The notes below the pieces were generated by a model. The model was not told the DNA's origin. It saw only the letters and a list, made by a program, of their open reading frames with translations, and made no database searches. DNA of 64,000 nucleotides. Source: Cornus controversa. Lineage: Eukaryota > Streptophyta > Magnoliopsida > Cornales > Cornaceae. Shown here piece by piece: positions 22,593-34,589 of this stretch. Position 1 is the first letter of the stretch, and every line of letters starts with the position of its first letter. Both the position numbers and the translations under genes were made by a program. The stretch is from positions 12,070,853 to 12,134,852 of the forward strand of contig CM048848.1 of the NCBI GenBank assembly GCA_026545225.1, read 5' to 3'.

Positions 22593-24110
22593 TTTTTTTT
22601 ATAAGGTAAGTAAGTATATTGAAGGCATAAAATGTACAAACAACCTCCTTTGTGGCCTTAAACAAGAATAAATGATAACCAATCAATCCGAATAGAAATG
22701 AATCAGTAGCATAGTGAATCAGTAGCCATTAGGCATCCAAAAGCAAGATGGAAAGAATGGTGAAGAGTGAAGAAGCAGATTACTGCTACTGCAGCAATGA
22801 ATGATGGTCAGGTGATTTTCTTGGTGGCCTTAGTGTTGAACTTGGAAGATGCCAAATGGTTGCTAATTGTCTTGCTATTCTACAATCTTTGAAGGAGTAG
22901 GAGTGTAATCTAAATTTGATTGTTCTTGTAATGCTTTGAATGAGTTTTTGGGCTAAAAAAGCTTTATCTTGGATGACTTTGTAGTTTCTTTCATTCCATA
23001 TGAAATAAACACATGCTTCCAAAACAAGTTTATGAGAGAGGTGAAATATAAGGTGTGTCCAGTTAGTGGAGGTCCAAGAGAGAAGGTATGTCTAGTTTTG
23101 GAAGACAATTTAAAGTTGCATAGTGCTTGAAAGTGATTCCATATGGTGGCTGAGAAAGAGCATTGAAAGAAGAGATATGATGGTGTTTCCATGCTTTGCA
23201 GGAAAATACAACAATGGTTGGGGATCATTTTATAGGCCAGTGACGGTCTATCCAATGTAGAAAGTTTTCCAAGAATTGCAGTCCATAGGATGAAACTGTG
23301 TCTAGGGATATTTTTATTGAACCAAACAATATGAGGCCATTGAAGTGGTGCAGGAAGGGGGTAAAGGTATTGACTGGTGAGAGACAGGGAGAAAGAAAGA
23401 AGGAAGTTCCATAGGAATTGGTCTAGGGTGGATGGGTTTAGAGGTGGAAGAAAATTTATGTTCCTTAGTTCAGGTAGTAATATGTGCAAACAGTGTGGAA
23501 TAGACCATTCACCATTCCTTATGATGTCACTCACCCTTGATTATCTTCCAATTGAGGTGTTAAGAGAGTTGCTATGATGAACTTTGTGTACTAGAGGGCC
23601 ACAAGGGAGCCATGAATCAAACCATATTGATAATTGAGAGCCATCTCCCACTTTGGCAGTGGTCAAGGGCCTGACCAAGTGTCTCAGTTGAAGCAGCTTT
23701 CTCATTGACCATGAACAGTGAGTTGGGATGTTTATATCCCAGAAATTCTTTTGTTTAACAAAATTGGTAGATATCCATTTAAACCATATGCTGCCAGGGA
23801 CTTTGAAGAAGGGCCATATATGCTTGAGAAGAGCTGCCCTATTCAGTTCAAAAAGATTTGGGAGATCAAGTCCACCATAAACTTTAGGGAGACGTATATT
23901 TATCCAGATTACTTTAGAGTTTTTCCTTAATGGAGATGAGCCTGATCAAAGAAAGTTTCTAATAATGGAATTTATGAGATTGATTATCAACTTAGGAAGG
24001 ATAAAGATGTTCATCCAATAAAGTTAAATGATGCATAGAACAGATTTGCAGAGCTGGAGCCTGCCTGCATAAGAGAGGGACTTGTTTGACTAATGTGTGA
24101 TCCTATTAGA
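22593..24110 (-). mobile_element. LINE retrotransposon, 5'-truncated 3' part
   Basis: The minus strand encodes the C-terminal part of a plant LINE polyprotein. From 24110 downward there are SYAGRLQLCKSVL, then PKVYGGLDLPNLFELNRAAL, the glycosyl-like KVGDGSQLSIWFDSWLPCGP segment, and the zf-RVT region with WFNKNIPRHSFILWTAI and CSFSATIWNHFQAL. It ends near 22786 with FIWNERNYKVIQ. A 3' UTR then reaches a short poly(T) on the plus strand at 22593-22600, the poly(A) tail of the insertion. Stops and frameshifts break the frame. The 5' part, including the RT catalytic motif, is missing. Confidence 0.85.
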
Positions 24111-24764
24111 AATGTTGTCCACTAAACTAGTACAATAATCTATATCTAAAAAAAGTACAAGTGAAAAACAAAAAAATCAGCCCAATAATCTATATCTATA
24201 TCTGTACTACTATTAAAAGTATAAAGAGTTTCCAATCATTTTTGAATTATTTTAATTAAGAAAAATAGAAACCTAAATTACATAGAGTTCTAAATTAATT
24301 ACACACCTAAATTTTTTTATAATTATTATTCCTTTATATAAAGTCCTAAATTCTTCTATAATTATTACTCCTTTATATAGAGTCCTAAATTAACTATACA
24401 AGTAAATTCTTCTATATTCATCCCTCATCACCACCCAACTTAGAGAATACAGTTTTCAACTGCTCTTTAATTCATCAAGGTATCTTCCAAAACCCTAATA
24501 TAAAAAATCTTCAATTTTTTCTTTGCATGGTTATCAGGCCAAATTATCACAAATTATTTTATTGATGATTAACTGATATACAAATGTATATATGTGTATA
24601 CATGCAAATTTTTTTCCCAAGTTACATACAATTTTTTAAATTATCAATTCAATCAACTTTATTGTTTTATATCTCAATTTCTTCAAGTTATCCTACTTTT
24701 CTATAAGTAATATTTCAGTTATTCTTATCTTTGTGTTGTTATTTGGTGGATTGATCTATGTAGA

Positions 24765-25255
24765 CAACAAGTATTTTGTACAATCACGACCACGAGTAAG
24801 TATTTGAGCTTGTTGTACTGTCTTTCATAGTAGTAATCGGTTCGCATTGAAGGTAATTACGTGAAGGTAATTAATATATTTAATTTTTTCTTAGTTCTCT
24901 ATTTCGGTTCATATTCAAGGTAATTTCTTGAAGGTAAGTAATATTTATAATTTTTTCTTAGTTGTTCTTCATTGTATTATAAGATATGTGATCTTAGAAT
25001 TCATAGTATCAACAAGTATTTTGTACAATCACCACGATGATTAAGTATTTGGTCTTATTGTTTTGTCTTTCGAAGCGGTAATCGGTTCACATTCAAGGTA
25101 ATTACATGAAGGTAATTAATCTCTTTAATTTTTTCTTAGTTCTCTATTTTGGTTCGCATTAAAGGTAATTTCTTAAAGGTAAGTAATCTCTTTAATTTTT
25201 TCTTAGTTGTTGTTCATTGTGTTATAAGATATATGATCTTAGATTTCAAAGTATT
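24765..25255. repeat. Tandem duplication, two units of about 245 bp
   Basis: Unit 1 (24765-25009) and unit 2 (25010-25255) share CAACAAGTATTTTGTACAATC, GGTAATCGGTT and TTTAATTTTTTCTTAGTT in the same order, with point differences. Each unit itself has two half-repeats around GAAGGTAA. Confidence 0.8.
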
Positions 25256-26415
25256 GTAAAATGTTATGAAACTTAGTTTTTTTTTTTTTTTTAATTGCAA
25301 ACTTAGAGCCATTAAAATTCTACTAAAAAAATCTTAGATTTCATGGTATTATATAATGTTATGTAATTTGGAATTTTTTAAAAAAATTTATTATTGTGAT
25401 CACATTACACCTAAACAAAGTCATTACTTTTCTTTAATTTTCTTTATTGCTATTGGTGTTCTGACATTTGGAGTTTTGTTTGATGTGTTCTCAAATTAAT
25501 AGTATCTTGAAAGACAGAGACTTGGTATGTCTGCGCCTCTTTGGTTGACAACATTTTTTTTCTCTAATCTAGTCAAGTATTAGATTCTTCATTTTTTCTC
25601 ATTTTTTGGTCTATATGGATTAGAGATTTCGGTTATTTGAATTTTTGCGAGGCAAATAATAATAACCTAATGTAAGTATTATCAAATTTGTGCAATTTTA
25701 TTTTTTGGGTTTTGGATATATTAGTGGATATTTTAATTTGGGTTTGACGAATTGAATTCACAACAGAACTGATATTGGGATTGGATATTCGACAATTGTC
25801 TTCCTTTCTTTTTGTTAGGCTAAATTCCCTTTTTTTGTTGATTTATTTTGTTTATAAGAATAGGATATGCATAACTTTCAAGAGACCACAGAATATATAT
25901 AATGCATTTAATTCTATAACGACAAAGCTGCGAGTTGTCAATGATATACATTTCACTCACTCATTACTGTAGTAGAGTTTTTATATTAAATGCTCTCATT
26001 TTAAGTTCAAAATATCAATTGTTCAAAAAGGCTGAAAATATATGCCTTAAGGACATAATCAAAAAATTTGGAATAGCATTTAAGGTACTAAATTACTATC
26101 TTTTTAATATTTATTTAATATTTCTTTATTACATCACGTGATTATAATTAATTCATATGTTAAAAGTTATATTTTTCTACTCAATATGCAGAAAACATAT
26201 TACTTTTTCGAAGCAAGAATTGAAGAGATTCTAAATCCAAACACATCATGGTACATACAATGCATGTAAATAATGCAAAAAGAAAGTCGAAGTACAAAAG
26301 GATGGACTGACTTCTAAAAATTGCAATACAAGTGACACAAAATGCTTTCAAACGTAATATTATATCTTTTAAACATTCTTAATTTTTTCAATGGTCTTAG
26401 AATATGCCAAATATA

Positions 26416-27402
26416 TGATTCTTTATTATTATATATTTCCTATTATATATTTTCCTAAACCACATATGTTTCTTACACATTCTTCTAAATCATCTAGGAA
26501 TATGATTTCTTGTCTCCTAAGTTCACTTAGCCTCTAAGATTATGTGTCTATAAATAGGTCTTTATGTATTTTTCATAATAATATCAATTCCATCAATATA
26601 ATCTTCCTATATTTCTCACATGGAATCAGAGCCTATCAATTCCTAGTAGTCTTCATTCTCGATATTCCTCACCACTGAAGATGACACCATCCACTTCATC
26701 CCCGCCGGTCAATCGTAGAAAATAGCATCTGTGTGTCAAATTCGCTGATTTCAACAAGCTTCTTTTTCTGATTTTCAAATCAGTTTTCGCTCCAACGAGC
26801 AACTTTCTGTCTTACTATCACTCCAATGAACTGGTTTTGTCTACCGAGCCACTCTTTTGCAGTTTCTTTATATGTATTCGCAGCCACGGTTAGTAACATA
26901 ACCAGATTACTTTCACGAGCCGTAGCATCTATGTGTCAAAGTCGCTGATTTCAATGATCTTCTTTTCTGATTTTCAAATCAATTTTCACTCTAATGAGCC
27001 GCTTTAGGTCTTTTCGTCGCTCCAATGAGATGTTTTTGTCTACCAAGCAACTCTTTTGCAGCTTCTTTGTATGTGTTCGCAGCCACGGCTGGTAATATCA
27101 CCAGATTGCTTTCACGAGCCACATTCAAGATTTTGTCTCCAAACTCAAATTGGCTTCATATAACTCACCTTGAGTTTGCGGGGGGCTGTTAGATTATATA
27201 TTTCTTATTATATTTGCTATTAGATTATATATATTTTCCTAAACCACATAGGTTTCTTACACATTATCTTAAATTATCTAGGACTAGGATTTCTTTTCTC
27301 CTAAGTTTACTTAACCTCCAAGATTATGTGCCTATATATAGGCATTTATGTATCGTTCATAATAATATCAATTTAATATACAATCTTCCTATATTTCTAA
27401 CA
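26416..27402 (+). mobile_element. Small non-autonomous LTR retrotransposon
   Basis: Two LTRs of about 205 and 216 bp (26416-26620 and 27187-27402) share TTTTCCTAAACCACATA, TTTCTTACACATT and TATAATCTTCCTATATTTCT-type ends, and both carry a TATA stretch. The left LTR is followed by a primer-binding-site variant TGGAATCAGAGCC at 26621. The right one is preceded by a G-rich tract (27178-27186). The 566-bp interior has no gag-pol coding. It contains a tandem duplication of about 200 bp (26717-26921 and 26923-27120), sharing TTTTGTCTACC and CGCAGCCACGG. Flanks show ATATA / TATAT, so a target duplication is likely but not exact. Confidence 0.8.
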
Positions 27403-27563
27403 TATATTAATGAAGTATGCATGCAATTTCAAATGACTGATATAAAAGAAGTAGCATATCTAACAATATTCGATGATTATCCATCATTAATAAATTGTTC
27501 AGTGGACAAGTTATTACAGTTAAAAGTTAAGGTAAATATTTTTTTCTCTACCATAAAAGTTAT

Positions 27564-30500
27564 TGTTGACCTCAAGGTTTCAACCCAAGGTTATTTGGGT
27601 GATTTTGATGATAACAACTTATTGTAGTGTATAGTTAATAAGTTTACTTAAGTATACAGTTTACAAAGCATCCAACTATCTTAAATATCTTAAAGGCAAG
27701 AAGATATATGGAGCCACGTAATCATAGAACTCAAAGATCAACTATCAAGATCAATAGCAAAGTTGAAGTGAATCCAAAGTTTACAATGATCATGCTTATC
27801 TATGTTCAAAAGATCATATTAAGGACATCTCAAAAGGATGAAGGCTATTGAATCAAAAGAAGAAGACAACACCCATTGTGCATCAATACATTGAAGATTG
27901 GTAGTCTAGTCTTGGGTGAGTGTTAGAATTTAATGTAAAGTTATTTTTGAAGTAACTCCTTTTAAAAGCTCATCTATTGACATAATGGATCATAAGACTA
28001 ATTCATATCATTCATATTATATCATGGTTCCTTAGACACTCAGAATTAGGCAATGAACTTCATTGAATCATCTTGAAGGCCTTTGTTGAGATTGATTAAA
28101 TTCAAACTTGTGATTAACTTTAAAGAAACTCAATTCTTGAGTAACAAATTCTAGGACCTACACTTGAATTGAGAAATATCATTTATAATTCTTAGATACA
28201 TTGACTTAGGTTTTGAACTCAAATGACTCACTCTATATAGCCTGGTCATGTACAGTTACTATTTCGGAGACTTAGCGCAAAAATTTGTCTAAGTGTTGGA
28301 TTCTAGAAGCAAAAACGTAAATATGAGTTTTTCAATGAATCTTAACATAAAAAGTGCCGGTAATTGTACCCCATAATTTATCATAATCATATTAATTTTC
28401 TCAGCCCCAAATGACTTGATTTGGTCATTCATATTGCACGATGAATTTTTGTCTCAAAGATGTGAAAATCCGTTTTGTACTAAAACTGAAAAATCAGATT
28501 TTGATTTACTTGAAATTTGATTTTGAAACTATTTTTATTGAATCCAAATGGAGGGTACTTTACTTATTTACATTGAATAACTTAAAGTAAATGAGATTTA
28601 CTTAAATGTTTTCAATGTAAATAAGTAAGCAGTGTGCAATGTACTGATGCACTATGCAGAGTTTGAGAAAATGGCTTAGTTTGAAAACAGTTTTGACCTG
28701 AGAACTTTCGATCGCCTAATGAAATCCATCAGCCGACTGGTAGAAGTTGAAATTCATTCCAGTAAGATATACAAAACAGGGGAATCTGAAACATTGTTTT
28801 AGCCGACTGAAACAGTGTCATCAATCGGCTGATGAATTCATCAACCGGCCGATACGATTGGATTTTGTGCCCGACGACTAGTTTCTGCAATTAATGTTTC
28901 CCAACCACTTTCAAATGGCCATAATTCTTTCTTGGACTATAAATATACCTTGTATATGCATTATACAAGCGAGAGAAACTACCATAACCCTCAATGATCA
29001 TATATTATTGGTAGATGCTACCTTAAAATTTAAATCTTCATATCATTCATCCATTGGTAGCCACCATTATTGAACCAAAAAATTATATATCATTCATAGT
29101 GACAGAATCCTAGTGAAGAGTGTAATACCCCGCTCCAACACATGGTATGATATTGTCCGCTTTGGGCCCGAGCCCGCACGGTTTTGCTCTTGAGTTTTAC
29201 CCCAAAAGGCCTCATACCATTTGAAGAGAACATACTACATATAAGCACATCCCCTTTTTCACACCCAAGTGATGTGGGATTGAGTACCTCATACCCTGTC
29301 AGTGTGGTAGCTCAGCCCAGTGTCTATCTTAGCACCCGCCCACTCACACTCGTCCACAAGGGTTACTACAATCCACCCCCCTATGAGCCCCGACGCCCTC
29401 GTCGATACACTTTCGGCTGGGTTCAGACTCTGATACCAACTGTAATACCCCGCTCCAACACATGGTATGATATTGTCCGCTTTGGGCCTGAGCCAGCACG
29501 ATTTTGCTCTTGGGTTTTACCCCAAAAGGCCTCATACCATTTAAAGAGAACATACTACATATAAGCACATCCCCTTTTCCACACCCAGACGAAGTGGGAT
29601 TGAATACCTCGTATCCTGTCAGTGTGGTAGCTCAGCCCAGTGTCTATCTTCGCACCCGACCACTCACACCCGTCCACAAGGGTTACTACAAAGAGCTTTC
29701 AATTGAGTATTTCATTGCTAACTCTAGGTATGTGAGTTATAATTTGTGTATCTATCCATTGAGGGATATTCTCCATTGAGCTACCATTTGTGTATCTATC
29801 CAGTGAGGGATATTCTCTATTGTACCTAAACTTTTATTCTTTCTATTTGAGAGGAAGACCAAGTGGTGCACTTGGCAAAGAAGCCGAAGTCATGAGCTTG
29901 GCAAAGAAGTCCAAGTCATGAGTTTGGCAAGGAAGTCTCGGTGAGATGTTCACAGAGCAAGGAAGCCCAAGTGGTTCACTTGGCAATTATACGATTTTTT
30001 TTTCACTCTTAAGGGAAGCTCTATAGTGGAAACCTCAAGAGATGCTCTTGAGGCATGGACGTTGGCAAGAGAGGTCGAACCATATAAAAATTATGGTGTC
30101 ACTTGATTTGCATTTCTCTATCATTAAACTTTTTTATTTGATAACATTTTATTTATTTAAATGTCATATGTTTTATATATGAATTCTACAAGTTTAAATA
30201 CTTTAATTCACATGAGGAGGATGTGATGAATGATTGGAGTATATTGATTGATTGAGGACTTATTTGATTATCCATTTGTCAATCAAGTTGCATACCATGT
30301 ATTTAATAAAATATGTAATCAACATGTCCACGCACTATAAACATGTTTATGAATATTATGAAAATTCTTGATGAGATAATTATATACATTCAAAGGAGGA
30401 TAAGATAAGTGGATTGATTGGTTGAATTGAATATGTTATGATTGCATAATAAACATACATTGAACGTATGAATTTACCTTAATCATAAATGCATGCTTTA

Positions 30501-30716
30501 ATTATTTAACATGTTTATGTGACTTATTTTGTGCAATAAGATGATCACTTATTAAATCAATTTACACATCAAGTATTTAACATAAGTTCACCAAGTATTT
30601 GACAAAGGTCCACTCATGCGAATTTTTATCCAAAAAAAGCTAAACAGAAAAAGTTTCATTGTTTGCTTAATGTCCATATTCAACCCCCCTCCTCTAGGGA
30701 CAATTCTCAAGTCATA
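27564..30716 (+). repeat. Solo copia LTR (SIRE-like) interrupted by a TRIM
   Basis: Begins TGTTGACCTCAAGG and ends in a CCCCCCTCCTCTAGGG block plus TCTCAAGTCATA. It matches the block at 37510-40321 along most of its length, including TTTTGATGATAACAA near the start and GGAAGACCAAGTG blocks. No internal element sequence is attached. The flanking pentamers are GTTAT (27559-27563) and GCTAT (30717-30721), one mismatch, consistent with a target-site duplication. A TATA stretch (ACTATAAATATACC) lies near 28936. Without the 570-bp TRIM inside it the LTR would be about 2.58 kb. Confidence 0.8.
29121..29690 (-). mobile_element. Intact TRIM retrotransposon with perfect target-site duplication
   Basis: Two 250-bp LTRs (29121-29370 and 29441-29690) are nearly identical. 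On the minus strand they start TGTAGTAACCCTTGTGG and end GGGGTATTACA. The right-hand LTR is followed by a primer-binding site with GGTATCAGAGTC (29438-29427). The 70-bp interior ends in a polypurine tract GGGGGGTGGAT before the left-hand LTR. The pentamer AAGAG flanks both sides (29116-29120 and 29691-29695). There is no coding capacity. It sits inside the solo LTR 27564-30716. Confidence 0.95.
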
Positions 30717-30931
30717 GCTATAGATAAAAATAAAAAATAAAAAATAAAAACTCAATTAAGTCTATCAATATTTTAAAAACAAATTTATTCTTTTTGTAGG
30801 ATGATGAGATTGATGAATTCTATAGCAAAGTGACAAGCTGGAAAGGAAAATTATTATTTTATGTTAAGATAAACAATAGTAATAACGAATCACTTGAGGA
30901 TGAATTATTTGAAGAATTACTGAGAGATTGA

Positions 30932-31400
30932 GAATTTTCTAAAGGAGAGCAATAGATAGTTTAAGAATTGATAGAATAGTAGTTTTTACTTTCTTATGCT
31001 TATCTTTTATTCTTTGCAATAGTAAGTAAGATGTGACTAATCGAAGATTTATTTGTTTCAATATATTCTATCTTTGGATACAATATATACAAATTACGAT
31101 ATATGTAAATAAATACAATATGCATTTTACAATTTACAAATTAATTTTGGAATAGATTGTTGAATGACTAAATTAAGAGTAGTATAGGCACTATTATTAT
31201 GTGTTTGATGTTAAATTATTTAGAAACTCATTTCTGTTTGTTTTAGGATTTTTGTATTATGTCAATGGTATATTTTTTAATTAATGTTCCTTTAGGTGTT
31301 ATTCGTACAAATTATTGATGTAGGACCATCTAAATTGATGTTATAATATTTTGAGTACAAAATGCAACAAACAGTGGATATAAACTACAGGTCCAACTAA

Positions 31401-31475
<75 letters not shown>

Positions 31476-32360
31476 AAGATCATAACGCATTAGAAGCTCC
31501 CACGAGCAACCGGTTCATTATAATTGGAAAACAATAATATACATAAATAATACATAGCTAGGATGCCATATGCAAACATGCTACTACAAGAAAAAGAAAA
31601 AAAAACCATTAAAGCAAACTGCAATTAGAAAAAAGTAATTAGAGCTTTTTAACATGCTTTTACTAGTATATATATATATATAGAGACGGAGAGAGAGATC
31701 TGTAGAAAACAAAGACTCTCTTTTTACACACCAATATATAAGCCTGCAATTAAGTGAAAGGAACCTTAATTGAGAATAAAATTCATTATCATTGTATTAT
31801 ATAAATAAATAAATAAATAAATAAATTTACATTATGGAAAATAGTTGTATCTCAAGAATATGAGAGACTTACTCTACAAGTATTTTACAAGAAAGGAAAG
31901 AGTTCTACACTTCCGACAATACAAAGAAAGTAAATATACAAATATGTTAACTAAGAAATAGGCCTCAGTTAACATATTTGTTCATAACCTTCTGGTTGTG
32001 TGTGGTGTCCACCTTGGGCCTGTTGTTTTTCCTTCAACCTTGATCTGTTTTTAGTCAGACTAGCTAGGTGCTTGTTAAATTTTTTTGTGGGCTTTTTCTT
32101 TCCCTTGTGGTTTGCCTTTCCTGTTGGGCTTTGCGGGCTTAGGCACTCCTTTTATAGTTTCTTTTCCTTTCCTTTCCTTTCCTTTCAATATTGTTTTAAT
32201 TATCTAAAAAAAAAAAACAATATAGCTCTAATTTATAAAGGACCAGACCGTGGAGAACAATTGAACAAATATAAGTTGTTGGTTCCTCAATTACATCTCA
32301 TATTTCTTCTTTGTACTCTTACCCAAAAAAATGAGCAGTTTTTTTTTTATATTTTATAAT
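30932..32360. other. AT-rich non-coding DNA with microsatellites
   Basis: No gene recognised. It holds a TG tract leading into a long TA tract (31401-31472), a short TA tract at 31665-31681, an AAAT tetranucleotide run (31801-31826) and a TTTCC repeat (32161-32186). Confidence 0.6.
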
Positions 32361-32885
32361 TAAAACTATGGTGATGCATGTAACAAAAAATATAAGTTCA
32401 AATATTGCATAAAATCTAATTTGATTTGGTGGGGGTATTTTAGTAATTGTTCCTTTGAAGTAATCTCTCGGTTAACCGTGGAGTTTCTGGCAAAAAATAT
32501 TTTTTAAAAGAAAGTTTAATGCAAAACATCACAGGTCAAGAGAGGTTTAATGCAATTCGCCCATATATACACCCCTTTGAGTTGTCATGTACTCATTGTT
32601 TTATGATGTCATTTGTTTTTTTTAATGGTTTTCTTTAATTAAAATTATGGTGATGCATGTAACAAAAAAATATATGTTCAAATATTTCATAAAATCTCTC
32701 TTGACTTGGTAGGGTATTTTAGTAATTGTTTCTTTAAAGTAATCTCTCGATTAATTGGGAGAGTCTCTGACAAAAAATATTTTTTAAAAAGAAGTTTAAT
32801 GCAAAACGTCAGGTCAATAGAGGTTTAATGCAATTTGCCCATATATACACCCTTTTGAGCTCTCATTTACTCATTGTTTTATGAT
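32361..32885. repeat. Imperfect tandem duplication of about 250 bp
   Basis: Unit 1 (32361-32610) and unit 2 (32639-32885) share ATGGTGATGCATGTAACAAA, GGTATTTTAGTAATTGTT, GTTTAATGCAAAAC and GCCCATATATACACCC in the same order. They seem to be part of the internal 3' non-coding region of the copia family that ends at 33145. Confidence 0.75.
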
Positions 32886-32929
32886 GTCAAAAAGGGGAGA
32901 GATATGTGATATAATGTCCTTATCTTGAC

Positions 32930-33145
32930 TTAATTATTTGATAGTTTGAATCATTGACACATTTGAATTTTAATTCATAAATATGTTGAAACATGCTTAA
33001 TTCATAAAAAAAATTTAATCATATTGATAGGGGAGCGTCCTAAATTATAAACTTGATAAGGGGAGTATTTTAATACTTTCAATTATTTTTGTGAAACATA
33101 TCAATAGTTTCTCATCATAAATAAAAAAATAAAAAAAAGGGAGAT
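32930..33145 (+). repeat. Copia 3' internal end with degraded polypurine tract, copy 3
   Basis: Related to 18830-19007 and 21405-21581 (TTGATAGGGGAGCGTCC, GGGGAGTATTTTAATACTTT). The tract here has A-rich insertions and ends GGGAGAT before TGTTAACCCC. Confidence 0.7.
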
Positions 33146-34135
33146 TGTTAACCCCACGGTTTCAACCTAATGTGGTATTTGAATAATTTTGAAGATAATT
33201 ATTGTAGTGTAGAACTAATGAGTTTAGTTGAGCATGTAAATCAAGTTTAAAACTAATATCAAGTTAATCAAAGGCTTTGTACTTATGTGAAGACTCAAAT
33301 TCAATGATGAATTTGAAATGCATTAAAACCACATAATCATAGAACTTAGAGCTCAAAAATTGAAAATCAATATTAATGGTAAAGTATAAAGGAATCCAAA
33401 AGTTGAAAGATTGAATATCAAGACTTGGGTAAAATAGCCGTGAGTTAATGTTAGACTTTATTGCAAAGTTATTTTTGAAGTACCTTAGGCCCTGTTTGGA
33501 TTGGCTTTTGAAAAGCGGCTTTCGGCTTTTTAAGCTCAAAAGCCGTTTTGGAGAGTGTTTGGATTGGCAAGGCGGAAGAGCTTCGGATTCCAAAAAGAAC
33601 GTTTAAAGGAAGTTGGGGGGTACCAGCTTCCTGATTTAGCTTCTGCTTCTCTTTTTCTTCTGCGTAAAAGCCGAAGCAAAAGCTCTGCCAAACAGGGCCT
33701 AAGTATTAAAAACACATCTCTTGAATTAGTGGACTTTAGGACCATCATTTAAATTTAAACAAACCATTTAACGGTCCCTAGATTCCTTGACTTAGGTCAT
33801 TAACCTAATTGATTCATTTTATAAGGTTGTAGTTAATTGACTGTGCAGAGGTTCAAGCTTTTCATAGCCTTTAAAGAACTCAACTCCGAACTTAGTGCTT
33901 CTCATAGTCATCAAAGAACTTATTTATGGACTTTGTGGACTCTAGGACCTTTAATTAATTGAAGCATATCATTTTAATGGTCCCTCGACGTTTAGAACTA
34001 GGCAATGAACTTAATTCAATCATTTTATAACGCTTTAGTTGACTTTGGAGTTGGTTATGCTCACTTCAAACTTAAAATAATTCAATTTTTTCCTAGTTAC
34101 AATAATTATTTTCATTTTACATACTCGAGTAATGT
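33146..34135 (+). repeat. SIRE-like copia LTR fragment with nested MITE
   Basis: Starts TGTTAACCCCACGGTTTC and parallels 21582-21870. A Harbinger MITE interrupts it at 33488-33699. Right end approximate; similarity to the other copy becomes patchy after about 34100. Confidence 0.6.
33488..33699. mobile_element. PIF/Harbinger (Tourist-like) MITE, 212 bp
   Basis: Perfect 12-bp inverted ends GGCCCTGTTTGG / CCAAACAGGGCC, extended imperfectly by GCTTTTG. It is flanked by TTA (33485-33487) and TAA (33700-33702), fitting a 3-bp TWA target duplication with one change. The related LTR at 21582 onward has the uninterrupted site (GAAGTAACTAAGTATT near 21670), which confirms the insertion point. Frames crossing it are not genes. 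Confidence 0.85.
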
Positions 34136-34156
34136 AAGTCGACTAAGTTTCCTAAG

Positions 34157-34580
34157 GACTTGTTTGACAATCGTTTTTATTTCGTGTTTTCTATTGCGAG
34201 TAGTGTACTGTAGCAAAGGAAAACACCAAAACACGTTTGATAACTTTTGTTGCGATTTGAATAGTACCGCGTTTGTTGCTGAAAAATGCTCAAATCAAAA
34301 ACAAAAAAAATTAGTATTTTCTAATGTTTTCGTATTGTAGCTATGAATAGTTCCAAAATAAAAAAAACTCTAGATAGTCTTTTTAACTAATTATTTTATT
34401 TCTCAATCTTGTAACACTTTTTTTTATCAAACACGTTTTCATATTTTTATTTTCAAAAATCTTGTAACAAATTTTATATTACTAAACATATTTAAATTTT
34501 CAATCATTGTGAACATATTTCACAATAAAAATGTAATAATACAAATAAAAACACAAAATGAGAATGGTTGGCAGACCAAC
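34157..34580. mobile_element. Possible hAT-type MITE, weak
   Basis: The left end GGACTTGTTTGACAATCG and the right end GAATGGTTGGCAGACC are roughly inverted, like many plant hAT MITEs of the GTTTGGCAACCG type. The match is imperfect and no 8-bp duplication was found. Confidence 0.3.
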
Positions 34581-34589
34581 CGTAAGTTA

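Larger units (their letters stand above)
24189..30931 (+). mobile_element. Helitron-like remnant carrying an RPA-type gene
   Basis: The left end resembles a plant Helitron 5' terminus: TC followed by TATATC repeats and CTGTACTACTATTAAAAG. To the right lie exons of an RPA1-like protein, a usual cargo of plant Helitrons. No Rep/helicase sequence is present, and no CTRR end with hairpin could be fixed after 30931, so the right border is set at the last RPA-like codon and is a minimum. Two LTR insertions split the element. Confidence 0.5.
26192..30931 (+). pseudogene. RPA1-like single-strand DNA-binding protein, broken by insertions
   Basis: Three exon-like pieces are recognised. At 26192-26353: KTYYFFEARIEEILNPNTSW and, after a frameshift and stop, KKKVEVQKDGLTSKNC, which is the zinc-ribbon DNA-binding domain of RPA70. 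At about 27408-27531: MQFQMTDIKEVAYLTIFDD. At 30800-30931: a tag acceptor followed by DDEIDEFYSKVTSWKGK to a TGA. Replication protein A coats single-stranded DNA, and Helitrons often carry such genes. The frameshift near 26270 spoils the zinc ribbon. The intron after the first piece holds a 987-bp LTR element, and the next intron holds a 3.15-kb solo LTR. Confidence 0.65.

Noticed and set aside
31575-31592. CTACTACAAGAAAAAG as a second CACTA end
   Set aside because: The first base is T rather than C in the CACTA motif, and no subterminal repeats follow.
32000-32359. 119-codon hydrophobic frame
   Set aside because: T-rich composition gives Phe/Leu-rich membrane-like peptides by chance; no homologous pattern recognised. 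A LINE 3' UTR was considered but no coding part adjoins it.
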